Source: a candidate division KSB1 bacterium
GTDB taxonomy: Bacteria; Zhuqueibacterota; JdFR-76; DREG01
Length of the DNA stretch: 32,559 nucleotides
Assembly: GCA_022566355.1 (NCBI GenBank)
Contig: JADFJB010000046.1
Coordinates: 1 to 32,559 of the forward strand
Reading direction: 5' to 3'
This document shows, piece after piece, positions 17,571-26,169 of this stretch. Each line of letters starts with the position of its first letter. Position 1 is the first letter of the stretch. The position numbers and the translations under genes were made by a program. Below the pieces are notes generated by a model, which had not been told where the DNA came from, ran no database searches, and was given only the letters and a program-made list of their open reading frames with translations.

Positions 17571-18923
17571 TTATTTGTCGTACTGTAAAAGTTCATCAAG
17601 AAAACTATTTGCAAGCGATTCAGCTTGGATTTTTGTCTCCGCTTCGGCATAAACTCGGATAATCGGTTCGGTATTTGATTTACGTAATTGTACCCACGAC
17701 TTTTCCCATATTATTTTTATTCCATCCGTCAAATCAATTTGCTCATGACTGTGATTTTCATATATTCTCGTAAGAATAGAATCGGTGTCAGTCTTGCCAA
17801 CTTCAACTTTCTTCTTTGCCATTACATATTGGGGTAAGCTTTGTCGCAAAGCTGAAATGGTACCACCAAATTCAAGTAAATGCTGCAGCGTAATTGCAGC
17901 TGCGATCGGGGCATCCCGACCCAAATGAATATCCGGAAGAATTACACCACCGTTTCCTTCTCCGCCGATAACCGCATTTACTTCACGCATTCTTTTGGCA
18001 ACATGAATTTCCCCAACCTTGGTACGAATCACTTGTGCACCATATTTATTTGCAATGTCATCAATTGCCATAGTTGTTGATACGTTAGTTACAATGGGAC
18101 CTGGCTTATAAGAAAGCATAAAATTTACGGCTAATGCGAGCGTATATTCTTCAACCAGCGGTTCTCCCTTTTCGGAAAGAATGGCAAGGCGGTCAGAATC
18201 AGGATCGGTTGCAAATGCCAGATCCACTTCAGAGGATTTAGTGAGCTCTATCAATTCCTGCAAATTCTCCGGTAACGGCTCAGGTGTGTGAGGGAAAATG
18301 CCATTTGGTGTTGTGTTGATTTGCACAACTTCACAACCCAATGACTGTAAAAAATCAGGAAAAAACAATGAACCTGCGCCATTCACACAGTCAATTGCAA
18401 CATGGAATTTTCTTTTTCGCAAGGCTTCCACATCAATAAATGGTAAATCGTAAATGGCATTTTTATGATCTTCAATTGCCCTTTCATAAATTTCATATTG
18501 ACCTATCGATTGCCAATCTTTATATTCGATTTCCAGATTCTCTGCAAGGTCTATAACTGCTTTGCCTTGCATCTCGTCTAAAAATAATCCATCGGGACCA
18601 ATCAATTTCAGGGCATTCCATTCAATCGGATTATGGCTTGCGGTAATGGCAATCCCTCCAGCTGCATTAAGATTTTCAACAGCAATTTGAATCGTTGGCG
18701 TTGGCGTAATTCCGACTGAAACCACATCACAACCAATAGATTGAAGTGTCCCGACAACAAAGTTTTCAACCATCTTTCCTGTAACTCTGGTATCCCGGCC
18801 CACAACAATCTTCTTACCCATAGTTAATCCGAATGCTGCTGTGTAATTTCGGATAACCGATGGTGTAAAAGATTCGCCAACAATCCCACGAATTCCTGAA
18901 ATACTCACCATCAATTTGGACAA
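17571..18923 (-). CDS. glmM: Phosphohexomutase, probably phosphoglucosamine mutase (GlmM)
   Basis: 450 residues of the alpha-D-phosphohexomutase family. Phosphoserine loop 'TASHNP' with Ser96; metal loop 'DPDSDR' (about residue 240); sugar loop 'GGEGNGG' (about 313); and phosphate-binding 'RKSNTEPIIRVYAE', where Asn replaces the usual Gly of 'SGTEP'. GlmM converts glucosamine-6-P to glucosamine-1-P for UDP-GlcNAc, which fits the envelope genes nearby. A phosphomannomutase or phosphoglucomutase role cannot be excluded. The start is TTG at 18921-18923, with GAGG 5 nt upstream; the ATG four codons later has no ribosome site. Confidence 0.85.
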   Translation of the reverse strand: MSKLMVSISGIRGIVGESFTPSVIRNYTAAFGLTMGKKIVVGRDTRVTGKMVENFVVGTLQSIGCDVVSVGITPTPTIQIAVENLNAAGGIAITASHNPIEWNALKLIGPDGLFLDEMQGKAVIDLAENLEIEYKDWQSIGQYEIYERAIEDHKNAIYDLPFIDVEALRKRKFHVAIDCVNGAGSLFFPDFLQSLGCEVVQINTTPNGIFPHTPEPLPENLQELIELTKSSEVDLAFATDPDSDRLAILSEKGEPLVEEYTLALAVNFMLSYKPGPIVTNVSTTMAIDDIANKYGAQVIRTKVGEIHVAKRMREVNAVIGGEGNGGVILPDIHLGRDAPIAAAITLQHLLEFGGTISALRQSLPQYVMAKKKVEVGKTDTDSILTRIYENHSHEQIDLTDGIKIIWEKSWVQLRKSNTEPIIRVYAEAETKIQAESLANSFLDELLQYDK

Positions 18924-19021
18924 TTAAACCTCGTGTTCAATTACAAATAATAGGCCAAGAATATATAACAATTTGTCGAATAAAAACTTGTTTTTTAAAG
19001 ATATGAGAGATAATCACTAAC

Positions 19022-19051
19022 AATGAGGTTTTCTGTCAAATAAACCTCATT
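19022..19051 (-). terminator. Hairpin overlapping the porU-like stop codon
   Basis: A perfect 10-bp stem, AATGAGGTTT (19022-19031) with AAACCTCATT (19042-19051), has a 10-nt loop. It includes the TGA stop of the porU-like gene. The minus-strand sequence after it is not T-rich, so it may be a 3'-end stabiliser or attenuator rather than a strong intrinsic terminator. Confidence 0.4.
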
Positions 19052-22000
19052 CCATTTTTATCATCTTCCCTATAAATTCCCTGCTGCTATCTACGCCTTT
19101 TGCCTTCAATCGATAGAAATAAACTCCATTTGCCAATTCATCGCCATCCTGGTCACGGCCATCCCATTCAAACATATTAAATCCAAACGTACCCTGGAAT
19201 GGATCCAACTCAGCAATGAGCCTCCCCGCGATTGTAAACACTTTGATTTCAACTTCGGCATCGGCGCTGAGGACAAAAGTAAAGGTTGTATTATCCAGGA
19301 ATGGATTGGGATAATTTAATACATCATCGATCACTAATCGATCGCCATCAATCAAAGTAAAACTCAATGATTGCTTAGATGAATTATTCGAATTATCCCA
19401 CGCTTTGATTGTCAGAGTATGTGTTTCATCCGACAGACTTGAATTTTGGAATTCAGGAAATAATGTAAGTGGGATCGTTAAGGATCCTTTGAGATAATTA
19501 TTGGTTTCATATTCAAAATACTGAGTGACTTCCCGAATATTTTTGGCATCATTATCAGCCGTAGCTGTGATTTTATGACCCACATCTCCCGTGATATTTA
19601 TTCCTGATTTATCATCCTCAATCTTAATTTCAATTTTATCTTCCTTGTTCAGTAAAGCAAAATCGATCACATCTGTACCCTTCACAAAAAAACGGATGTC
19701 AGGACCTTCATGATCTATTAAGTCATAAGCAGTTCCATCTACGATCAAATTTTTAACAAACCCCGTACCGTCCGTTTCCTCACCTTCAAAATAAAAACTC
19801 ATTCGGCCTTGCCTGCCTCCATAGGAAATATCCTTAGGGACAATAAAATTCATTTGAAACTGACCATTTTCAACTGTACCAGTGCCACGGAATATTGGAT
19901 TACCCGGCATAATGTAGGATATCCTTTGACCATTTTTCGTTGTATATACAACTTGTCTTCGAGAATCAAATGTTTTGAGAAATGTTTTTCCTCCGCCAGT
20001 GTAATTCGTATTATTTTCATCAGATATATAGCCCTCTACTGAAATTAGACTTAATGCTTTTAGGCTATCTGGAGAAAAATCCGATATAATGACATTTAAC
20101 TTGGGAACTTTTAAAATTAAAGTTGGATCGCCTAAAATAAGAAACTTCTGATCGTTAATACTATTTACTTTTGCTAATCGCATCGCATCCCCTACTCGAA
20201 GTGGTTTTGCAGGGTCCGTGAAAAGAAATTTCACATAACTTTTGTTGAATCGGGCGTTTGATGACGCATAAACCAAACGGGCAGAGGTTAATAATCCAAT
20301 GGCTCCTCGTCCTTCAACCATTAACAATTTTTCTGCCATACTCTGCTCTTGTGGATCATCGAAACGTCCGAAATCACATGTTGCGGTTATAAAGAAAATA
20401 TACCTGTTGCCATTTTGAATTTTCTCAAAATCCCTAGAATCCAGCAAAACTCTTTCATGCGTCCATAACTGTGGGCTGCCATGCCCAATAAAATTAATTA
20501 TTAATGTGCCCTGGTTCATTTGAGCCAACAAATCTTCACTGGCTGAAGGTTTACGAACACCCGACGCAGACGCATCATAAACAACGGGATATTCGGTCAA
20601 ATATATTTTTCGTATATCAAATCTTTTCGGGATAAAGTTTTCAGCAAGTAGCTCAGTATCCCTGGTATGAATAGTTTCTTCTCCAACACCTCCCGTAACT
20701 AATTCGTCATCTGCCACTAAAGTAATTAAATTCCTCCAGGGACCAAAATTTGAAGTAGATTCATATTCAACCAGTTTATCGATTAGATTTTCCGCTTCTT
20801 CTGTTGTTTGCGCAGGAATACGGCCAATGGTATAATCGGCGACCTGATCATTGCCACTGACATATGTGAACCAATCTTCCACTGTGCGGTTTTCGATTTC
20901 ACCTGGCTCTTCGGTTTGGTAAGATGGTAGCCAATTCTCATCATTGCTCAGAATATTTCTGTAGTCATAATCTCCATCGCCAAATAATAAGACATACTGA
21001 GGCCTTTTAGACCAATTTTCATAGACATATTTTAAAAAATCTCGAATTGCTGTAGGATCATATCGGCCGGCAGAAAATTCATCAAAAACATCTGTTATTT
21101 TAACGATTGTGGTACTTAAACCATCAACACTTTCACGTAAATTTTTCAATGAACTTGCCGCATTACTAAAAGATTCATGTGTGATAATCAAAAAATCAGC
21201 ACTATTATTTGGATTGCGTAAATCACTCGGTTCATCTAAAGTTATGCCTGAAATAGTTTTGAATTGATCCGATTTAACTACGATATAATGTCCGGGCAGG
21301 TCGGGATTTTGAAAATCTCGAAAAGTAATCATTAAATTTTGAAATGTGAATTCCAGTTCCTGAATATTTGCCAAGTTCGTGATATTATAAACATTATAAT
21401 TAGCATCTGTCGCCCCTGCAATTTTGTATTCTATTGATCCTGTTCCACGGTTACCATAAAAATCGATGTGGTCATCTACCAATTGCAATTCAGATTCGGC
21501 AAATATTTCAAACCAATCCAAATAGGCGATACTAATGGCAGAAGTGCCAAAATACTTAACATTCAAGGAAGGTGATGAGCTTGGATTTGTTAGGGTAAAA
21601 GATAACCCACTTTCATGGATCCGGGTTCCAAAAAAATTGAATTCTCCTAGTTTTTCATTATCAATCCGAATTTCAAAAGAATGAGATGAGCCAGCGGTAG
21701 ATAGAAAATTACCATATACTTCAACATTACTATTAGGCATTAAATTGGGTAAGTTCAACGGAAAGGTTCGCTCTTCATCATCCAGACCTTTAATGAATTG
21801 CTTTCCATACCAAATCAAGCCGGAATGATGAATGTTTGCTATATCCTCTTCAATAAAAATAGCAGCTTGATAAGTCGTTGCGATAGAAGTAATTGAAGAC
21901 GGCGTTGCAGGTGCTGCCATTCTTTTTCCGGAACTGCCTTCATTAAACGTCAGCCAGTAGATATTATCAAGGGTATATGGATCCACAAAATGTTTTAATC

Positions 22001-23030
22001 TTTCTTCCTGAGTTGAATAATACCAACCCTTTACATCAGTCCCATAGAAAAGAATATAATCCACTGTATCGAACCTGCCATCATCCATACCAAAAAGTTG
22101 AATTGCATTTTCAACCAAACTATCAGGGCGGTTGGTATTAATATCCCTGGGTAACGGTCTTGCGCCATTATTGAATAGCTTGATTGTGGAAGGATCAATG
22201 GATGATATATTAATGCCGTTTTGCTGCAGAAAATCTCCGGTAATTCGATAAACACCATCTTCGTTGACAATGATTTTGTAATAATCTCCTTGCAACCAAT
22301 AACGCCCAGGTTTTTTCAAAGTTTGTTTTCTCGATCGCAGCCAATTTTTTGCTTGATCATAGTTTAGTACAAGAGTTTTATACAAATCTTCCTGCCCTTT
22401 TGAAATATGGCTATTAATTCCGGATGCGGGTAAATTAGATGATGAATTTAAAAAATCGATTCGAAATTCAATTTGTTGATATTTACGGATTGTTTTACTT
22501 TTTATGTGATATTGAATTGGGACTACATGAATTCTCAAAATACGTAAATCGCTGAAATAAGCTGGCTCTTCAATAATAATTGGATTCGAAGGGAACCATG
22601 CATCCTCATTGTCGACTGAATAAAAATCAGGATAACTCAGCTGGGGAAGGTCATTTGTAGTATCGTAAACTGGTAGCGGGACTAAATCAATTCCAGTTTC
22701 TTCGTCCATCGAACTTGAGATGATTGTGACCTTGGGATTAGCATATTCCGGTATTCCAACCACAAAAGTTTGAACTGGGATTTCCGGCTCACCCGGTTTG
22801 GAAAAAACATAACCCTGTGAATATTGGTAACGGGTTTTGGAGGTGCCATTGATCAGATTATTTTCTTTTTCGATTTTGGGAGTAAATACTATTTGGACAC
22901 CCCCCTTGTCCGATCTTAGTAATTTATAATTGGTATCCGATTTTACAGATTGAGATTTCCCTGATTCACTACTAAAAATTATTAAGAGTACCATTAAGGC
23001 AAAACGTACAAATAGTTTTTTTTGATTCAA
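19047..23030 (-). CDS. porU: PorU-like C25 (gingipain-family) peptidase with type IX C-terminal domain
   Basis: 1327 residues, exported. Signal peptide at about 1-28. A beta-rich N-terminal region leads to a C25 peptidase domain (about 610-980). It has 'FLIITHESF' (613-621) and 'LLFGDGDYDY' (681-690), the catalytic His850 in 'NFIGHGS' and the nucleophile Cys885 in 'ITATCDFG', so it looks catalytically intact. Ig-like domains follow, and from about 1235 comes a sorting-type domain: 'LNYPNPF', 'VFTIAGRLI', 'WDGRDQDGDELANGVYFYRL'. In Bacteroidetes, PorU is the sortase that removes the C-terminal signal and attaches cargo to A-LPS. Assignment as PorU rather than a C25 cargo protease is likely but not proven: no porV or other por gene is in the window. 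Start is TTG 23028-23030, with only a distant AGGA. Confidence 0.85.
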   Translation of the reverse strand: MNQKKLFVRFALMVLLIIFSSESGKSQSVKSDTNYKLLRSDKGGVQIVFTPKIEKENNLINGTSKTRYQYSQGYVFSKPGEPEIPVQTFVVGIPEYANPKVTIISSSMDEETGIDLVPLPVYDTTNDLPQLSYPDFYSVDNEDAWFPSNPIIIEEPAYFSDLRILRIHVVPIQYHIKSKTIRKYQQIEFRIDFLNSSSNLPASGINSHISKGQEDLYKTLVLNYDQAKNWLRSRKQTLKKPGRYWLQGDYYKIIVNEDGVYRITGDFLQQNGINISSIDPSTIKLFNNGARPLPRDINTNRPDSLVENAIQLFGMDDGRFDTVDYILFYGTDVKGWYYSTQEERLKHFVDPYTLDNIYWLTFNEGSSGKRMAAPATPSSITSIATTYQAAIFIEEDIANIHHSGLIWYGKQFIKGLDDEERTFPLNLPNLMPNSNVEVYGNFLSTAGSSHSFEIRIDNEKLGEFNFFGTRIHESGLSFTLTNPSSSPSLNVKYFGTSAISIAYLDWFEIFAESELQLVDDHIDFYGNRGTGSIEYKIAGATDANYNVYNITNLANIQELEFTFQNLMITFRDFQNPDLPGHYIVVKSDQFKTISGITLDEPSDLRNPNNSADFLIITHESFSNAASSLKNLRESVDGLSTTIVKITDVFDEFSAGRYDPTAIRDFLKYVYENWSKRPQYVLLFGDGDYDYRNILSNDENWLPSYQTEEPGEIENRTVEDWFTYVSGNDQVADYTIGRIPAQTTEEAENLIDKLVEYESTSNFGPWRNLITLVADDELVTGGVGEETIHTRDTELLAENFIPKRFDIRKIYLTEYPVVYDASASGVRKPSASEDLLAQMNQGTLIINFIGHGSPQLWTHERVLLDSRDFEKIQNGNRYIFFITATCDFGRFDDPQEQSMAEKLLMVEGRGAIGLLTSARLVYASSNARFNKSYVKFLFTDPAKPLRVGDAMRLAKVNSINDQKFLILGDPTLILKVPKLNVIISDFSPDSLKALSLISVEGYISDENNTNYTGGGKTFLKTFDSRRQVVYTTKNGQRISYIMPGNPIFRGTGTVENGQFQMNFIVPKDISYGGRQGRMSFYFEGEETDGTGFVKNLIVDGTAYDLIDHEGPDIRFFVKGTDVIDFALLNKEDKIEIKIEDDKSGINITGDVGHKITATADNDAKNIREVTQYFEYETNNYLKGSLTIPLTLFPEFQNSSLSDETHTLTIKAWDNSNNSSKQSLSFTLIDGDRLVIDDVLNYPNPFLDNTTFTFVLSADAEVEIKVFTIAGRLIAELDPFQGTFGFNMFEWDGRDQDGDELANGVYFYRLKAKGVDSSREFIGKMIKME

Positions 23031-23067
23031 AGCGATTCGTCGTCCTGTGTTAAATGATTAACATATT

Positions 23068-23096
23068 ATATTATCGGAATAAAAATTCATCCACAA
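23068..23096 (-). promoter_or_regulatory. Candidate promoter of the porU-like gene
   Basis: On the minus strand TTGTGG (complement of 23091-23096) and TAATAT (complement of 23068-23073) are separated by exactly 17 nt, about 38 nt before the TTG start. Each box matches only part of the sigma-70 consensus, and a true TATAAT overlaps slightly downstream. The rest of the 256-nt divergent gap to dacB (23031-23286) shows only AT-rich DNA. Confidence 0.35.
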
Positions 23097-23286
23097 TTAA
23101 TAGAACCTTAATAAAGGTATTAAAGATTCCATAATTTAAAAATAATGTTTAACTCTTTCAAAAAAAAAGATAAAATAGGGTTTATTCAGCCCTCAAATTT
23201 TTTGTTACTATATTAATTAACCAGTCTGCTATTGCTTTTTCGTCACAAAACAATTAAACTGATCAGGTTAAATTTGGAGATCATCT

Positions 23287-24765
23287 GTGAAAATTGTTAA
23301 ACGACTTTTAGTCCTGACTTCTTTCATTGTTTTACAATCATGTGCCTCAACATCAATTCATAAAACCGATTCATCAATTTTACCTGTTCAGAAGTTACAA
23401 AATGAAATTTATGCTGTATTTTCAGATTCAATAATGGCACAATCAAATTATAGCGCCATGGTCAAATCCATGGACAACGGAGACGTTTTATTTTCACATA
23501 ATAGTCAAACCTTATTTCATCCAGCTTCGAATATGAAGCTCCTCACCACTGCCACCGCTCTTTCGCGATTGGGTGTGAATTATTTTTTTCGAACTCTACT
23601 CACCGCTGACTCGGCAGCATTTACGACAACCGACACCATCATTCACGGAAATTTATATTTGAAAGGCGGGGGAAATCCCGAATTAGAACTTACAGATTTA
23701 TTAGAGATGGTTGATTTTATGAAATCAAATTCGATCCGATCCATCACTGGTGACCTTATTGCAGATGATACTTTTTTAGATTCCATCCGATTCGGGCATG
23801 GTTGGATGTGGGACGATGACCCTGCTACTTACTTTCCTCATCTATCGGCGCTTAGCCTGGAGAAAAATGTGACTAAAATTATCGTTACACCTGGTGATTC
23901 GGTTGGAGACACTCTTAAATACCAAATCATTCCGTACAGCCCTGGATTTTCGATGTCAAATTCTGGCATTACTATTGATACTCTCCTAGACTATAAACTT
24001 AAAGTCGATCGGGATTGGATGGCCCACCGAAATCATTTTGAAATAAGCGGAAATTATCCTATAAATGCAGGACCGGATACGACCTGGTTAAATGTTGAAA
24101 ATCCAGCTATCTATACCATTTCAACTCTTTATTCTCTTTTACAAGAGGCTGGGATCAATATCCAAGGAGGTTATAAAAGAGGAGTTATGCCAAAATCAGT
24201 GGATACGTTATTTGTACATAAATCTGATCCACTTTCGCGGGTGATCTATAATACAAATAAAGTGAGCGATAACCTTGCCGCAGAATTAATTTTAAAAACC
24301 ATGGCAGCAGAAATCACTGATACAACCGGAACAGCAAAACACGGGTTAACAATCATTCGACAATTTTTGCAGGAAATTGGTGCGGATTCCACAACATATC
24401 GCATAGTAGATGGTTCCGGAGCTTCACATTACAACCTGGTAACTTCAGATTTAATGATTCAATTATTGGATCATATGTACCATAAATTCAATATAAAGGG
24501 CGAGTTTTTGGCCTCTTTGCCTATTGGCGGAGTGGATGGGACATTGGAAAGAAGAATGAAATCAGGCAAAGCATTTGAGAATTTGAGAGCCAAGACAGGA
24601 ACGGTCAGCGGCGTTAGTGCACTATCCGGGTATATTTCAACTGTAGATAATGAAGTCCTGGCTTTTTCGATTTTGATGCAAAATTTTATTGGCTCTTCTT
24701 GGCCATATCGTACTTTACAAGACAGGGTTGGAGAAATATTAGCAAATTTTTCTCGAATAAAGTAA
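23287..24765 (+). CDS. dacB: D-alanyl-D-alanine carboxypeptidase/endopeptidase, PBP4 family lipoprotein
   Basis: 492 residues. A lipoprotein signal with lipobox 'LQSC' (Cys19) suggests membrane anchoring, which differs from soluble E. coli PBP4. Serine peptidase family S13 motifs: Ser81-x-x-Lys84 in 'PASNMKLLTTATAL', Ser327-Asp-Asn329 in 'KVSDNLAAE', and Lys436-Thr-Gly438 in 'AKTGTV'. The long insert between SxxK and SxN (about 240 residues) is typical of S13. It trims or cleaves peptidoglycan peptide crosslinks in the periplasm. The start is GTG at 23287, with GGAGA at 23276-23280, 6 nt away. Confidence 0.93.
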   Translation: MKIVKRLLVLTSFIVLQSCASTSIHKTDSSILPVQKLQNEIYAVFSDSIMAQSNYSAMVKSMDNGDVLFSHNSQTLFHPASNMKLLTTATALSRLGVNYFFRTLLTADSAAFTTTDTIIHGNLYLKGGGNPELELTDLLEMVDFMKSNSIRSITGDLIADDTFLDSIRFGHGWMWDDDPATYFPHLSALSLEKNVTKIIVTPGDSVGDTLKYQIIPYSPGFSMSNSGITIDTLLDYKLKVDRDWMAHRNHFEISGNYPINAGPDTTWLNVENPAIYTISTLYSLLQEAGINIQGGYKRGVMPKSVDTLFVHKSDPLSRVIYNTNKVSDNLAAELILKTMAAEITDTTGTAKHGLTIIRQFLQEIGADSTTYRIVDGSGASHYNLVTSDLMIQLLDHMYHKFNIKGEFLASLPIGGVDGTLERRMKSGKAFENLRAKTGTVSGVSALSGYISTVDNEVLAFSILMQNFIGSSWPYRTLQDRVGEILANFSRIK

Positions 24766-24865
24766 CTTTCTGTTATTGAAATGAAAAGGTTTTTCCCGCA
24801 ACTGATCCAGGATCATATCGTAAAGATATAAATTAGAACTTCAATATTTCAACTTAGGAGAAATC

Positions 24866-25132
24866 ATGGAATTATTAGCATTCTTTTTTTTGGTATTTTT
24901 CTTACTCATAAGTTTCAAAGTATTGGCTCTTGTATTTAAAGTTGGTATTTTCCTAATCAGCATCCCTTTCCAGATTTTGGCAGCAGTATTTGCTTCCCTG
25001 TTTGTTCTTTTTCTTATTCCGGTAGGGTTTGTAGTAGCCGTAGTTGCTGTTATTTTCGCACCATTGTTGATCTTAGGCCCATTATTACCAATCCTAGCTC
25101 TTGCCGGATTGATCTATTTGGTGGTAAAATAA
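24866..25132 (+). CDS. Small hydrophobic membrane protein, 88 aa
   Basis: 88 residues, almost wholly hydrophobic, with two or three membrane-spanning segments (about 1-45 and 48-86) and very few charged residues. The ATG has an excellent AGGAG Shine-Dalgarno 6 nt upstream, which is the main evidence that it is real. It lies 100 nt after dacB on the same strand. It ends 25 nt before the convergent S58 hydrolase stop. I do not recognise the family. Low sequence complexity means similarity searches may be unhelpful. Confidence 0.7.
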   Translation: MELLAFFFLVFFLLISFKVLALVFKVGIFLISIPFQILAAVFASLFVLFLIPVGFVVAVVAVIFAPLLILGPLLPILALAGLIYLVVK

Positions 25133-25157
25133 GTAATTTAATTTGCTCAAACAATCG

Positions 25158-26075
25158 TTATAATTCATTGCTTATTTCTACTGCTGAAATAATTGCCTGG
25201 GCTAATGCATAAGCAGCCATGTCTCCAACCAGGCTCACATCTGCTCTTAGATCGCCGCCACTCAAAGAGAAGACAATATCTCCATCAAACATGGTGTGCG
25301 CCGGACGAATTACTCTCCCAATCCCATTTTGCGCCATTTGAGCAACTTTATTTATTTCCGACTTTGTAAATTTTACGTTTGTCATTACTACCGCTAAAGT
25401 AGTATTTTCGGGACCTATTGGAGATTGAATTTGAATCTTGCGAATGTAACTGGCAGTATCAAGAAAATTCCCGCTTTTTGAATCTTTTGCTCCCGCAATA
25501 ATTTTGCCTGATTTTGGATTAATCACATCCCCTAACGCATTGACTGCCGCAATAGCGCTAACCACAACACCGGAGTTCAACTTTTCACTTGCATAGCCAA
25601 TTCCACCCAACATGCAATTTTCCATCCCGGCAATTTTCCCGACTGTTGCTCCGGTTCCGGCGCCAACCTTGCCACAAGTAATCATCTCTTCCTTAGCATT
25701 TTTACAAGCGCTATAGGCCATACTCTTATCAGGACGTACCAGTTTGTCACCGGTATGAAGGTCAAACAAGACTGCTGACGGAACTATGGGAACCCGAACT
25801 CCCCGGGCATCATAACCTTTGTTTCTTTCTTCCAAATATTTTTGTACACCACCTGCCGCATCCAGGCCGAAGGCGCTACCTCCCGTCAATAAAATTCCAT
25901 GGACTTCCTCCACTAAAAATCCGGGCCGCAAAAGTTCCGTTTCCCTTGTTCCTGGCGCTGAACCTCGTAAATCACATCCACCAACAGCTCCATCTTCACA
26001 AAGCACAACGGTACATCCGGTTTCAGCAATTTGATCTTGTGCCTGTCCGATTCGAATTCCTTGAATCGGATTCAT
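25158..26075 (-). CDS. S58 family (DmpA/NylC-like) N-terminal-nucleophile hydrolase
   Basis: About 305 residues. Family members self-cleave into two chains and act as aminopeptidases or amide hydrolases (DmpA, nylon-oligomer hydrolase NylC). 'IQGIRIGQAQD' opens the fold, and 'GCTVVLCEDGAVGGCDLRGSAPGTRETELLRP', 'LTGGSAFGLDAAGGV' and 'GKVGAGTGATVGK' are strong family blocks. 'ENTTLAVVMTN' gives the likely autocleavage site, Asn230/Thr231 counted from the upstream ATG. Start choice: the ATG at 26073-26075 begins directly at the family N-terminus, while the upstream ATG (26091-26093) adds six residues. The substrate cannot be predicted. No signal peptide, so probably cytoplasmic. Confidence 0.88.
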   Translation of the reverse strand: MNPIQGIRIGQAQDQIAETGCTVVLCEDGAVGGCDLRGSAPGTRETELLRPGFLVEEVHGILLTGGSAFGLDAAGGVQKYLEERNKGYDARGVRVPIVPSAVLFDLHTGDKLVRPDKSMAYSACKNAKEEMITCGKVGAGTGATVGKIAGMENCMLGGIGYASEKLNSGVVVSAIAAVNALGDVINPKSGKIIAGAKDSKSGNFLDTASYIRKIQIQSPIGPENTTLAVVMTNVKFTKSEINKVAQMAQNGIGRVIRPAHTMFDGDIVFSLSGGDLRADVSLVGDMAAYALAQAIISAVEISNEL

Positions 26076-26169
26076 AGTAAACTCTTTAATCATAAAAAGA
26101 AATCCGATTGAATCGATTTGTATAATTATTTTTGGTTAGTTTTTGCGAGAATTTTTGTAAAGTAGTTTT

